A stretch of 64,000 nucleotides of DNA, taken from the NCBI GenBank assembly GCA_964036295.1, contig OZ038473.1, positions 12,414,501 to 12,478,500 of the forward strand. The letters run 5' to 3'. Both the position numbers and the translations under genes were made by a program. The number at the start of each line of letters is the position of its first letter. Positions within the stretch are counted from its first letter, which is position 1. The notes under the pieces are model-generated. The model was not told the DNA's origin, made no database searches, and was given only the letters and a program-made list of their open reading frames with translations. The stretch is from Plumapathes pennacea (taxonomy: Eukaryota; Cnidaria; Anthozoa; Antipatharia; Myriopathidae). Shown one piece after another: positions 45,074 through 55,619 of this stretch.

Positions 45074-48000
45074 ATTTTACAGCTGTTGATTAATAACTAT
45101 GGAATTACAGCAAAACCCCACTATCTTGATCTCCTGTAAGATAGCAAGGTTTTTACGGTACACAGACAGGATTGGCCTTTATCACTAATCACCAGACAAG
45201 TGCTTTTTAGAAGAGTTCTCCAAAGCTTAAAATGTACATTACATATTAGAACAAACCTTGATCAATGCGTGCATATGCTTCTGGTAGAAGATGTAGAAAT
45301 ACATCGCCCAACAGACCTCCAACAGCAAAAGAGAGCAGCAACTTGAGATTATCAGCCGTCACTGGTGAGATAAAGATCACAATAAGTACTGTACATACAG
45401 AATAGAATAATAATTGTGTAATATGGGAAAAATATCCTCAGGGAGAACTTGGCTTAGCTTGCTCAGATACTAGGCCACGCTATACATAAATGAATGAACC
45501 TAAACATGAATCATAATATTATGTCTATGGTACATGCATAAATATTGTAACCTAAATAATTATAAACCTTTTTGATGATTCTGTGGAAAAAGATTGTAAG
45601 TGACCTATAAAAATTCTTTTTGGTCTGTGTTACATGTTTGCATAATAATAAAAGAACAGATCATAGTTGGAAACACCACAAAGAAATTCTACATGATCAT
45701 CATCAAGCTTACGATATGTAACATGATCAGTCTAATGGAAAACCACCCAAATTTTTGCACTGACATCAATGACCTCCCAAGAGGGAAATCCCCTTGATGT
45801 CTGCCATGTGCCTTTCCTGTCCTTGGCTTTTCTCCAGATCTCCCAAGAACAAGAAACAGCTCTCAGAGACATGTGATCAGCATGCAGTTTCCTGTTATTG
45901 AATTTCTCTTTCCTCTGGTGAATCATCTTTCTATAGCTACATTTACTATATATATCCATACTATACAATAATATTCTTACCAAAAATACAGTATGTACTG
46001 CTGGTTTTATTAATTTATACAAAAAATTCAAAGGGCTCTATAGATTTACTGTATGTATCTAAAAACTTTTACCATAATATTTATAATACATATTAAAATT
46101 ATTTGTATGGCAAGTTGTTGTTCACGAAAACTAAAAATTAATTGCACAGCTTAAATATGAAGTTAGGTATTTTAAATCCCATTTATAGCTCACAAGAAGC
46201 ATTTTTTTCTCCATAAAATATAGGTGCACATAAGTATTATTTTGCAATTTTCAGCAATCAACATCTTCAATCTGTAACAGATGTAAAGCATTATCATTGT
46301 TTTGAATCCTACTAATCAGCTTTTCAAAAGGCCTTCTAATATCCAAAGAGAAACTTGAATGTACTGTAAATGAAGAGAATAACTACAAATTCAAACAACA
46401 CTACAGTATTTAGCCAGCTGCTCATCAGAGAATGTTATTTCAACTTGTTTCAATAGAGGCTAAAGAAACCCAACTTAAAGTTTAAAATATGCTGGTGTTT
46501 TACACAGCTAAGTTAACAAATGAAACACAGAATACTCAATGTCAAAAGCAGACCAAGGTAATGTTTTGACAAGACAGTCTCAGGAACAAATATCCTTAAT
46601 TCTGACCTCAACATTTGCATATACAATTTACAGAAGAAAAATATGACATTCAGGATAGCATTTTACATCAACAAATCAAGCAATATACTGTCCCATGTGA
46701 TATGTACATGTTTTAAGAGTATTGGGGAGGTGCCCCAAAAATTTTTAGACACCTGAATGGGGCCCAAAAAACTATTGAAAGTGAGGAGGGCAGCAGCCAA
46801 AAAATTGAAATTCCAGCAAGGGGGGCCGCTAAAATTTCATGCTTCAAGTTTCAATATCCTCACACACCCCCCCCCCCCCCCCCTCGTCATAACAAATGAA
46901 CTTTCCCTGATATACCATTTTATAAAGGTGTGATATATTGTAAAGGCTCATTATCAATGCATAAACCATTTGCTTGATTACTTCCTGTTCTTTTTTTTTT
47001 TTTTACTTCCAACATTCATTTTACACACTCAGTTTGACCAAGCGGTGTTGTTCCTGATATGGATCTAATAAATCTAAATTTGTTCAACCGTGGGTCGTTT
47101 CCCACATCCGTTGAGCGGGTGGATGACGCCTTGATGATGACTTGATGGCATTGTGTGTTGTATACTTATCGATGTAAAGGAAAAGACCGACAAAACTCGG
47201 AAATATTTTCCCAGCACACGGCACACGGTGGTATTGCCAATATTCCCTTGTTTCTTTCGAATTATTCAATTACCGAAATAAAAACGTTTACAACTAAGAA
47301 AATAGTAAACAGTTTAAAACATACAAAACTGCAAGCTTAAAATGACGCTACAAAATGTGTTTGTCTTTAATAAATGCATGCCTTTCTTATGCAAAATATT
47401 CGCTAACGAACACGTCGAGGAAATAAATAAAAATATTGTAAACAAGCCCTTATTTTACTCTCTTTCGCTTGATTTACTGTTTCTCGCAATAAAACAGAAC
47501 AATGCATCACATATTCGCTTTCAAGTGGTCTTTCAAGAATATAAAACCGGTGTATTCTTTCACTCATGTATCGCGATAAGAAAAAGTTCCATTGGGAGGC
47601 GAGATCAAGATATTTACTTTTTATGATATCGATTTTACTCTGATTGAGACAGCAAATTTACATGCATCTTTGCCCAGCTGGTGGCAATGAAACCTATACC
47701 TCTGGACTCGACTTGTAAAAACAATTAAAAAAAAAAAAAAAAATACATGAGCTGTAACGTGCACGGTGGATACCAATAAAATCTTCGCCATGGAAACACC
47801 CAAAGAGACGAAAAATCTTGAAGGCGACATTTTCAAATTATAACGCAGCAACATGAAGTATTGACAAGTATCTGAATGCTTACGAAATGCACTCAAAAGA
47901 GCGTATACTGCCTTTGAAAATCCATTTACGTACACACGTACTGAATTAATCGTGGTGAAGAAGAATCAATTTACGAAGAATTTTAACCGAAATAGTAGTT

Positions 48001-48417
48001 CCCAAGCGTATTAGGTACTCATTTTGCAGAATGCACCACGGTAATTCGAAGGTGGTTTTAGGATCATGACTATACCATATTTCATGCCATCCATTCCATA
48101 TTTTATAGTTCAGCTGGGAAGCATCGAAATAAATGACTTAAATGTGACATACCTCCCTCACGCAACGCTTGGCCTGCTTCGACGGGGATGACAAGGAGCG
48201 GAAAAACCCCACACATTCCCACAAGAATTGTGGCTGGAATCGTATACAACCAAGCTTCTCTTTTCGCGAAAATCTGAGAGAAATCAGGAGCGTACCATGG
48301 TCTGGTGTCTCGCTGTCCTTTTGAAGCTCGCGGGACTGCTCGATGTATCTTTACCAAGAAAGTGTCGCACGGCAAAAGCAGCACAAGAAACAAAGTCAGA
48401 AGAGCTCTACAAGCCAT
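41721..48417 (-). CDS. SLC39A13: Zinc transporter ZIP13 (SLC39A13), complete, 11 coding exons
   Basis: ZIP-family zinc transporter of the secretory pathway. Exons in transcript order: 48153-48417, 45257-45361, 44777-44913, 44403-44586, 44173-44213, 43816-43905, 43521-43571, 43188-43250, 43026-43086, 42054-42153, 41721-41793. GT-AG borders and phases join to about 389 residues. Exon 1 starts with a hydrophobic signal-like stretch (ALLTLFLVLLLPCDTFLV) and includes TM1 (TIPATILVGMCGVFPLLVIP). Next come LLSFAVGGLLGDVFLHLLPE, a charged loop of about 75 residues, and the metal-site helices with NCVDNFTHGLAVAG and HEIPHE. The C-terminus is TM-rich (LPFTSGGFIYIALVTMVPEL). The LLPEA and HEIPHEVGDFAILL patterns favour ZIP13 over ZIP7. 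Intron 1 is about 2.8 kb. Confidence 0.93.
43946..44146. mobile_element. piggyBac-like MITE, degenerate, in SLC39A13 intron
   Basis: The family order is preserved (acaaattctctcact, gatgagaattcatagtttga, gtgaaagggaaaattaaaga), but the ends are eroded and no TTAA pair is clear. Confidence 0.6.
44978..45070. repeat. (ATT)n/(AAT)n microsatellite
   Basis: A run of about 80 bp of aataat changing to attatt, so the two halves can pair as a hairpin. It lies in an SLC39A13 intron. Confidence 0.9.
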
Positions 48418-48729
48418 CTCAGCTCACTAGTGCGTCTTCGCTTCGAGAGAGAAAAGAGCAACTCCACGCAACTGCGACACCGGATCTTTGTCTGTCAAAT
48501 GGCTTCCTGTCGATTGAGATTGAGCCCGCGGTGACAAGCAAACAGATCACGTGAGTCACAAAAACGAAGGATCTGGGTCTGAGGGCAGATTTTTAGCCGA
48601 GTGGAACTTGAGAGACTGGGGCGATCTAATACCATATTAGGAACAGACGGGAATTTCGAACTGTTAGAGACGGCGAGGCCCAAGTTTGAATTGTTTTTAT
48701 TTATTGTATACACCGTTTCCTGCAGCAAA
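48418..48729. promoter_or_regulatory. Head-to-head promoter interval, SLC39A13 / HASPIN
   Basis: Only 312 bp separate the two start codons. It must include both 5' UTRs and probably a shared core promoter. GC-richer than its surroundings around 48510-48620 (gagcccgcggtgacaag, cacgtgagtcac). No TATA box is obvious. Confidence 0.6.
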
Positions 48730-51700
48730 ATGCCACTGAAAGCTGGCATAATCAAGACTTATGGTCGGCACAAGTTCCGCAGAGTGAAGGCAGACCTGTG
48801 GGTTTCCCCAGAAAGCGAATGTGACGAAATTTTCCGATCTCCAGTTGCCAAAAAGGAGCGGATTCCCTCAAGGTTCGAGGGTACTTCGACTTTCAGAAAT
48901 ACCAGGAATAAGCTGTGGTAAGATTAGAGTACATCCAATCTTCGTGTTGCTCCTGGTTCTCTGTTATAAGCAAACAAAACGAGCGATCAATTTGGTCGTT
49001 TGTTGTGTGTTTGTTTATGGTTTTCTGTCGAGATTTCTGCATTCGATCGCGATACACCAAACGCAGCGCAACTTAGCCAGCTGTCTTCTGAACTAGACTT
49101 TATCTGCCATTCGAGTATCACTAAAATGTTGTAGATAGTCTACAAAATTTTATGATGTTAATGATGCTCGAAAGAAGCAGGGCGAGGATTTTAAACAAAA
49201 ACAGCTGTACTTTCAAAGTTAGTTTTTTAGTATGTCGAGTTATAATGATGTGCAGATCTAGGTGACTGTTCTTATCTGAATGTATTTAATGTCGCCCACT
49301 TGCAAAAAAAAAAAAAGATTCTTGGTATTCATCTCTCCCTGGTAATGAGAGCTTCTATGAAAACACTATTTTACATCCTGTCGCATACAACATTCTTATA
49401 TATTGACAGGGCAATATGGGGTAAATAGCATGGGGACAAGATGCACATAATATTTTCTCATGTTATTACTTTACAGGGCTCAGCCATTAACATGCACAAA
49501 CATGAACAAATCAAAGTGGGACCTCCCCTGCAAGAAACCACAATCGACATTCACATGTAGCAAAGCTGGGAAGGAAAACTCAAACTTCTGGGACCAGAAC
49601 AAGAGTGCTGGACAAAGGAATGACAACAAACCTCGGAGAATTAGCTCGAAAAGCATGGCAACTCCAGCACTAGCCAGGATGAAAAACAGTTTGTCATACA
49701 GAACACCATGTATGACAACAGAAGAAAATGTTGGTGCTCTTGCGTATGAGACTCCTGAAAGAGATGAAGAGGCATCAGAAGATGGGTCAATAATATATGT
49801 TCAAGATAGTTTTGATCGTACTAACTCTTTACGGGAATATGAACCCATAACAATAACAATCAGCAGTTGTGAGAAATCCCTGTCCAAAACAGATGAGCCC
49901 AAGCACCAGCCAGGAAACAACCAGAATGTCACAGTTTTGTCTGATGATTCACCTTTTTGCAATGCTAAGCATGTGCATTTTTCCTCCTCCTCTACATTGT
50001 TTTTAAACTCAAATGTGTTGGTCTCACCCCTCGTCAATGACAAGGTGACCATGCGTAGGTCGAAACCCAGCGGTGTGAAATACATCACTTCAACTCCTCT
50101 TGATGCCATTGTTTCAAGAAATAATTACTGCAGCAGTGGCTGGGATTTGAGTGGTGGGAGAAAACCTGAGTCTACCAGCAAAGAATCCACCATGTTCCTT
50201 TCAGACTGCCAAGTTGTAATACAGCCTATTCAGATCACCCCAACTTTGCAGAGGAGCCTTGAGAGTGCAGTGGCGAAACAACACTCTCTTGAAATTGAAG
50301 GTGCCTTAGACCCTGCTGCGTTAGGGGTAGACAAGGATGAAGTCACTCGCAGTCCACACAGCCCTCCCTCATCGAAGGTTTCATCTTTGCCAAAACAAAG
50401 TGAAGAAGCTTCTTCTGAAACTCCTGGTGAGATTGATGTGAACTCACAGCAAGGGTTGCTGTTAAAGGAGTGTGTTGTTTCCTTGGAGAGGCTGAGACTT
50501 ACTCCTCTTGTCAGGGAGAGAAAGAGATCAGCTGCAAGTGGGCCGAGACCGTGTGTGCAGACCAACAGTAGTCACTCCCCACAGAGGAGCAGTCAGTGCC
50601 ATCTCTCATTCACGGTAAAGTACTGCACTGTTGGTGATACAAGTTCAAGTTCAAGTTCTTTATTCACACTTATTTGTATTTACAGCAAGATATTTGAAAA
50701 TAGTAGCTATAGATAAAATTAAGAAAGATGAAGAAGGAACAAATTACATTCATAAGAGAAAAAGTGTGTAGTGGGCAAAGGAGCAGAAGCTTTCGAGTTG
50801 TCCACTACCACAGTGAAATTACTGAGGGAGGAATACTTCATTGGAAGGAGGAAGGAGACTTGGAGCTATAACTAGTAGATGAACGGTATAAAATCTGATA
50901 CAGTCAACACTCTCTAAAACGAACACTCTCAGAACCAACTCCAACTGTCTGTTTTAGAGACTGTAAGTCTTATACAGGTAGAGAGTTTAGTTACAGTAAA
51001 ATGACTGAAGAATTGCCAAGGACCACTCCTATTAGGTGCTGGTCTTAGAGAGGTGTCTGTTTTAGAGGTAAACTGGTGTGTCAACTAAGTGTTGATGAGG
51101 GTAATGGAACGCCGTCAAAGAGACAATAGCTGACGTTTCGAGCGCTAGCCCTTTGTCAGAGCCCTTCGCTCTGACGAAAGGCTAGCGCTCGAAACGTCAG
51201 CTACTGTCTCTTTGACGGCGTTCCATTACCCTCATCAACACTTAGTTGATACACCAGTTTGTCTTCCATCACGCCGACGCAGTCAACCTAGCAATGCTAT
51301 TTGACTATTTAGTCTTGATGTCCAACCAGTGGCTAGTTAAGCAAATAATCATTGCACAGTGCTCGACATTAAGGCTTTAGGTTGGTTACCCTTCGGATTG
51401 TAGATTGACTTCAAGCAACAGAAAGTTGCCCAGCCCTGAACTTTAACCTACCTGACCAAAATTTTTGGTTGCCTCAGGCATAGCTGGCAACCGTTAATGT
51501 CAAGCACAGACTGTGTATAAGAAACCCTTTATTTGACTTTTAAGTGAGTGTGTGGGTCATTGCAGGCATTCAAAATGCCAATCATAACCCTCATCTGGGC
51601 ACTGTAGACAACTGATCTTACTGACCTGAATATTACTGTAATATTGACCCTGACTTGTAAGTTAACCACAGTTGGACCCTCAGGAACTAAAGGAATCTGT

Positions 51701-54700
51701 TGTCTTTGAAACATTGCAGGAAGCTCTCACACCTGCAAGAAAAAGCTCACATGCAGATGTAGAAGACAAGAATGAGGGAGACAAGCCAGAGTTAACTCCG
51801 GTGGAGAAGGTTTTACTGGAATGTGAACAGGAGACACCAATCACCTTTAAACAATATCTAAAGCCAAGGTATTGAGTGTCAATCACTTTTTCCTAATATC
51901 AATCAAAATGTTGACCAAAACTTTCTTTGTGGTTTGTTGGAAATTATGGTTTACCACTCTGCTGTAGCAGACTAAAACTTGTGGTTTGTTAGTAATTAGT
52001 TCCCCCCCCCCCCCCCCCACCCCTGTCTCCCAATTCTCACCTCCTTCTATCATCCTCCATTTGTCAGCGTCCTCAGCAAATGTGTAAAAATAGGAGAAGG
52101 TGTATACGGTGAAGTCTTCAAGACCACCAATACCAAGAGACAGCAAGTTGCATTAAAGGTATGTCGCATGTCATCCAGTTCCTGTCATACAAAACTTTAT
52201 AGCCCATCTCCTCTAAATGTCTCTTTCTTAGTGCCAGAAGGAGATTTTGACATGAGCAGTGAAGAAAGTATGAATTCTCACCATGTCTCTGCTCACATCC
52301 TACTTAAGTATGACTGTTGAACGTTGATGCTAGGAATCTCTTGTTGTTTTCTGGCAGATTATTCCAGTCGAAGGAGACTTTCCAGTCAATGGGGAACCTC
52401 AGAAGTCATTTGAGGAAATGCTACCAGAAATTGTCATTTCAAGGTAAAGTCGGTACACACAGTGGATGGAACCTAATAACCTGTGAGATCACACCCTTTA
52501 ACCCTTTCTTTCCCCTCAAATTTCTATTCAAGTCTATATGTTATAGTAAGGAGAATTTGGCCTCTGATAGATTGCGTGGATAAAAGCTGATTAAACTGTC
52601 AATATTCTCCTTAGGCATAACCCATATATTTCTTCAAACATGGTCGAGAGAACTTCTATATTGATCAAGTTTGCTTTATTTTAGGGAGCTGAGTGCCCTT
52701 AATGAACACGAGGTGAGTACTGGACTAGTGGACATAACTCAACGTCAGGTCTATCCCAGTTTTTCTTAACTTTTTTTGACTGAGCAGCTCCTCCTGTTTA
52801 GGCCAAAGATCATATGCGCCACTGAAAAATGAGTGTTTGAAGAATCTGAGGTTTGAAAGCAAGCGGCAGGGCGAGACCGTAGAATTTTTCATGTGTCTAT
52901 TTTCACTCGCACATACGATCTTTGGCCAGAAACGTGGAAGCTATTCACAGTCTCTACACCTCTCTGTACAGTTTATCTCTGCCTATTTATTTTCCTCTTT
53001 CCACTTTCTGTCTTGTCTCGTTAATATCTTTGTCTTGTCTCTTCTTTTGTATGAGCCTTCTTCTTGATCGGCATTCTTTTTGTGTCTTTAGCGGGAACTA
53101 AAAGACAATGCAACTCCCAATTTTATCCGTGTGCAGAAGTAAGTACAGCAGAGTTCTTTGGACTGCGATTTCTGTGGTTTGCTGCCATTAAATCTGTATC
53201 AGCGTAACGTAGATTTGTATTTGTATTAAATGATATAGTGAGAATTAATCAAGTAACTACAGAATACCCCGCATTTTGTGGAGTACCCCTAGAAAACGGT
53301 GGATACGCGGAGACGCAGTCAAGCTAGACCACCCTCTTCAGTAGAACGAGGAATACATTGAAGTTAGACCACCCCTCTCCCTGGCTACGCAGCAGTACTT
53401 TTTATATAAAAGCTTCGTAGCCGCGTTTGTCTGTTTTATACACAAGTGCAGGGTATTCTGTAGTTAAGCCCTGGTGCGAAACGGACGGAGAAAATTGAAG
53501 TTGATCACTTTCAGGTTTAAAAGGGTCAAACGGCGTTAACAGTACCTCACCCTTCTTTCTCGTATCGCGAGGAGTGTGTCTCGTTTCGACATGCGAGAAA
53601 ATAATGAGCTGTCCGCACGAAATCCGTCTCGCTATATTATAGACCGAAGAAGCATGAGCGGTACTGGGCAAAAGTTTTGATTCGTCAAGTCGGCCGGCCG
53701 TGTCTTATGATTTTTGTTTCGAAAAGACAAAACTCTTCGTTACGTTATATATCTATATCAACGCAGTTTATACTGATCTAGTTCTCTCAGTGATATTCCA
53801 TTGTTGCTAATAGGCAAAGCCCCTTCCCGTCTATGAGCCACGCCCTGTGCCTCCTCCTCTTTGGTACACAAGGCGGTTATTTGACTGCGCTGTCTTTTTG
53901 TTCTTGTTTTCTTTTTTTATCAGGGTGTCGTGCTGTCAGGGCAGGTATCCTGCCAAGCTGCTGAAGCAATGGGATAAATGGGACAAGGAAAATAACTCCG
54001 AGAACGACCGACCAGGTTTGTTACCAACCTATTGACGGCCTCCTTTTACTCATCATATTTTCTCTGTTATTAAATTGGATCTTTTCTCTTTCTCCGCTTT
54101 TTTTCTGCTGTTGTTGCTGCTGCTACAGTTACTACAACTACACTACTACAGAGATTCCGCTAGACCGGCATACGCCGGTACTTTACCGTTAAAAATCATA
54201 CTGTACCGGAAAAAATTGAGGTTGCCGGTATTCCGTACCGGAAAATATGAAGTACAACATTATTTTCTGATGGCTCTCCTGTCCAAAGGGAGCCCACACT
54301 GGATATTTTACTCATTCTACCGAAGAAATGCTCCGAAACGATCGAAAACTCGATGAGATAGATTAACTTGCGTCAAGTTCTGCTGCAGCAGAAAAAAACG
54401 ATTATTTTGCTTTGCGTATATGTTGTACCGGTTCCAGGTGAGTCCTTACCGGGAGAAATATTTCCTACCGGTACACTGTACCGGCTGATGTACAAGTCTA
54501 GCGGAATCTCTGCTACTATACAACTACTTCACTACTAGTTCTTTGACCTTACATTTTATTCCTTCCTCTGTGCCCGTTAGATTTCCCAGATGACCAACTG
54601 TTTATTGTATTTGAATTTGCCAACGGCGGCCGTGATCTTGAGCGCTTTGAGTTCGACTCCCCGTCGGAGGCGCTGAGCGTTCTCCATCAAACAGCGATGT

Positions 54701-55619
54701 CACTCGCCGTAGCTGAAAATGTGCTGGAATTCGAGCATCGCGATCTTCACTGGGGCAACGTGTTGATCAATAGGACAGCGCAAGAGACTGTTGAATATCG
54801 ATTGAACGGAGAGGACATCAGTATGGACACACATGGAGTCTTTGTGAGCGTTATTGACTTTACACTGTCCCGTCTCAACAAAGGTAATTTATCAAAATGC
54901 AGATTCTCTCAACCTTTTAAGAAGAAAATATATGGGTGATGAAAAGAGAACTGATGGTTTAATTAGCTGTCATCTAAGTAGGGTATCAAAAGCTAAGTTT
55001 TCCTTACTGTGTAATATATCTGAAATAACCCTAACCCTAACCGCGAAATAATTACATGGTCACGGGAGCTCCTATTCCAATCCTTTTGTTCCAGGCTCTT
55101 TCCCTACTCCAACCTATAATGTTGGCCGAAAGGGGAACCCTTCCTCTTTTGAGGACCAAGACATAATATTTATCAACGCATCCTGTTATTATCTCGTTTT
55201 TAGAGAACTTGACGGTGTTTGGCAACTTGGCAGAAGACGAGAGTTTGTTCACGGGGAAAGGAGATTATCAGTTTGACATTTACCGACTGATGCGCAAAGC
55301 AAACAAGTGAGTGAAAAGCCACGAGTTCAAGTTTGAATGAGCCAGTTGTTGTTGTTGTTGTTGTTTTTGCTGCTGTTGTTGTTGTTGGGGTGTCTCGGCT
55401 AACTCAGTGTTTTACCCCTCCCCTGACAGGAACGAATGGGAGCATTTTGAACCGTACACCAACGTGTTATGGCTCCACTATCTCGCGGACAAAATGTTGA
55501 AGAACAAAAATTACGCTGTTCAGGAGAAAGGCGTCGTGGCAAAGATGAAAAGATTTTTACGCCAAGCACGCAGGTACAAGTCCGCCACTGAGATGATTGA
55601 GGATGGTGTGTTATCTTAA
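48730..55619 (+). CDS. HASPIN: Haspin histone H3-Thr3 kinase, complete, 11 exons
   Basis: Atypical kinase that phosphorylates histone H3 Thr3 at mitotic centromeres (family knowledge). Exons: 48730-48917, 49477-50614, 51672-51868, 52068-52158, 52358-52443, 52685-52712, 53092-53138, 53924-54015, 54581-54883, 55204-55306, 55430-55619. All are GT-AG with matching phases, giving about 820 residues. The N-terminal ~440 residues are low-complexity and Ser-rich with a basic start (MPLKAGIIKTYGRHKFRR). Kinase features: glycine loop GEGVYGEV (about 517-524), VALK lysine (about 538), FEHRDLHWGNVLI catalytic loop (Asp about 677) and VIDFTLSRL (about 713). DFT replaces DFG, as haspins carry D-[YF]-T. The C-terminus has FTGKGDYQFDIYRLM and LWLHYLADKML. 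The upstream in-frame GTG at 48601 is ignored in favour of the conserved-looking ATG. Confidence 0.94.
51070..51260. mobile_element. Near-perfect 191-bp hairpin (foldback MITE) in HASPIN intron 2
   Basis: Arms 51070-51162 and 51168-51260, about 93 bp each, pair almost completely around the loop ccttc. Outer ends aaactggtgt and acaccagttt; inner parts gctagcgctcgaaacgtcag. It has no coding capacity. I recall similar gctcgaaacgtcag hairpins as common in marine-invertebrate genomes. Confidence 0.85.
52498..52680. mobile_element. piggyBac-like MITE, degenerate, HASPIN intron
   Basis: Family order in reverse orientation is visible (taaccctttctttcccctc, gtaaggagaatttggcctct, aaaagctgattaaactgtca). 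The ends are diverged. Confidence 0.55.
53225..53532. mobile_element. piggyBac-like MITE split by a TA-target MITE (53254-53466)
   Basis: The outer MITE left part is atagtgagaattaatcaag and its right part is ggagaaaattgaagttgatc followed by aaaaggg. Between them lies an insert with inverted ends ACTACAGAATACCC flanked by TA on both sides (53254-53255 and 53465-53466). A TA target suggests a Tc1/mariner-type element. It lies in HASPIN intron 7. Confidence 0.7.
54149..54512. mobile_element. hAT-like MITE, 364 bp, HASPIN intron 8
   Basis: The terminal inverted repeats CAGAGATTCCGCTAGAC are exact at both ends. The interior is rich in accggta motifs. Flanks share ctacta, a simple-sequence context that blurs the target duplication (8 bp is expected for hAT). 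CAGAG ends resemble hobo/hAT termini. Confidence 0.7.
54891..55022. mobile_element. piggyBac-like MITE fragment directly after a HASPIN splice donor
   Basis: Family sequence (caaaatgcagattctctcaa) begins about ten bases after the donor gtaattta of exon 54581-54883. It stops at aatatatctg, with both ends missing. It is followed by a short ccctaaccctaacc run. Confidence 0.7.

Noticed and set aside
47342-47935. Open frames in the first SLC39A13 intron
   Set aside because: No domain, no splice support, overlapping on both strands.
49801-50565. Minus-strand frames of over 100 codons
   Set aside because: Antisense to the large HASPIN exon 2, whose plus frame joins in phase with the kinase exons.
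55025-55045. ccctaaccctaacc telomere-like run
   Set aside because: Only about two units inside a HASPIN intron; not a telomere.
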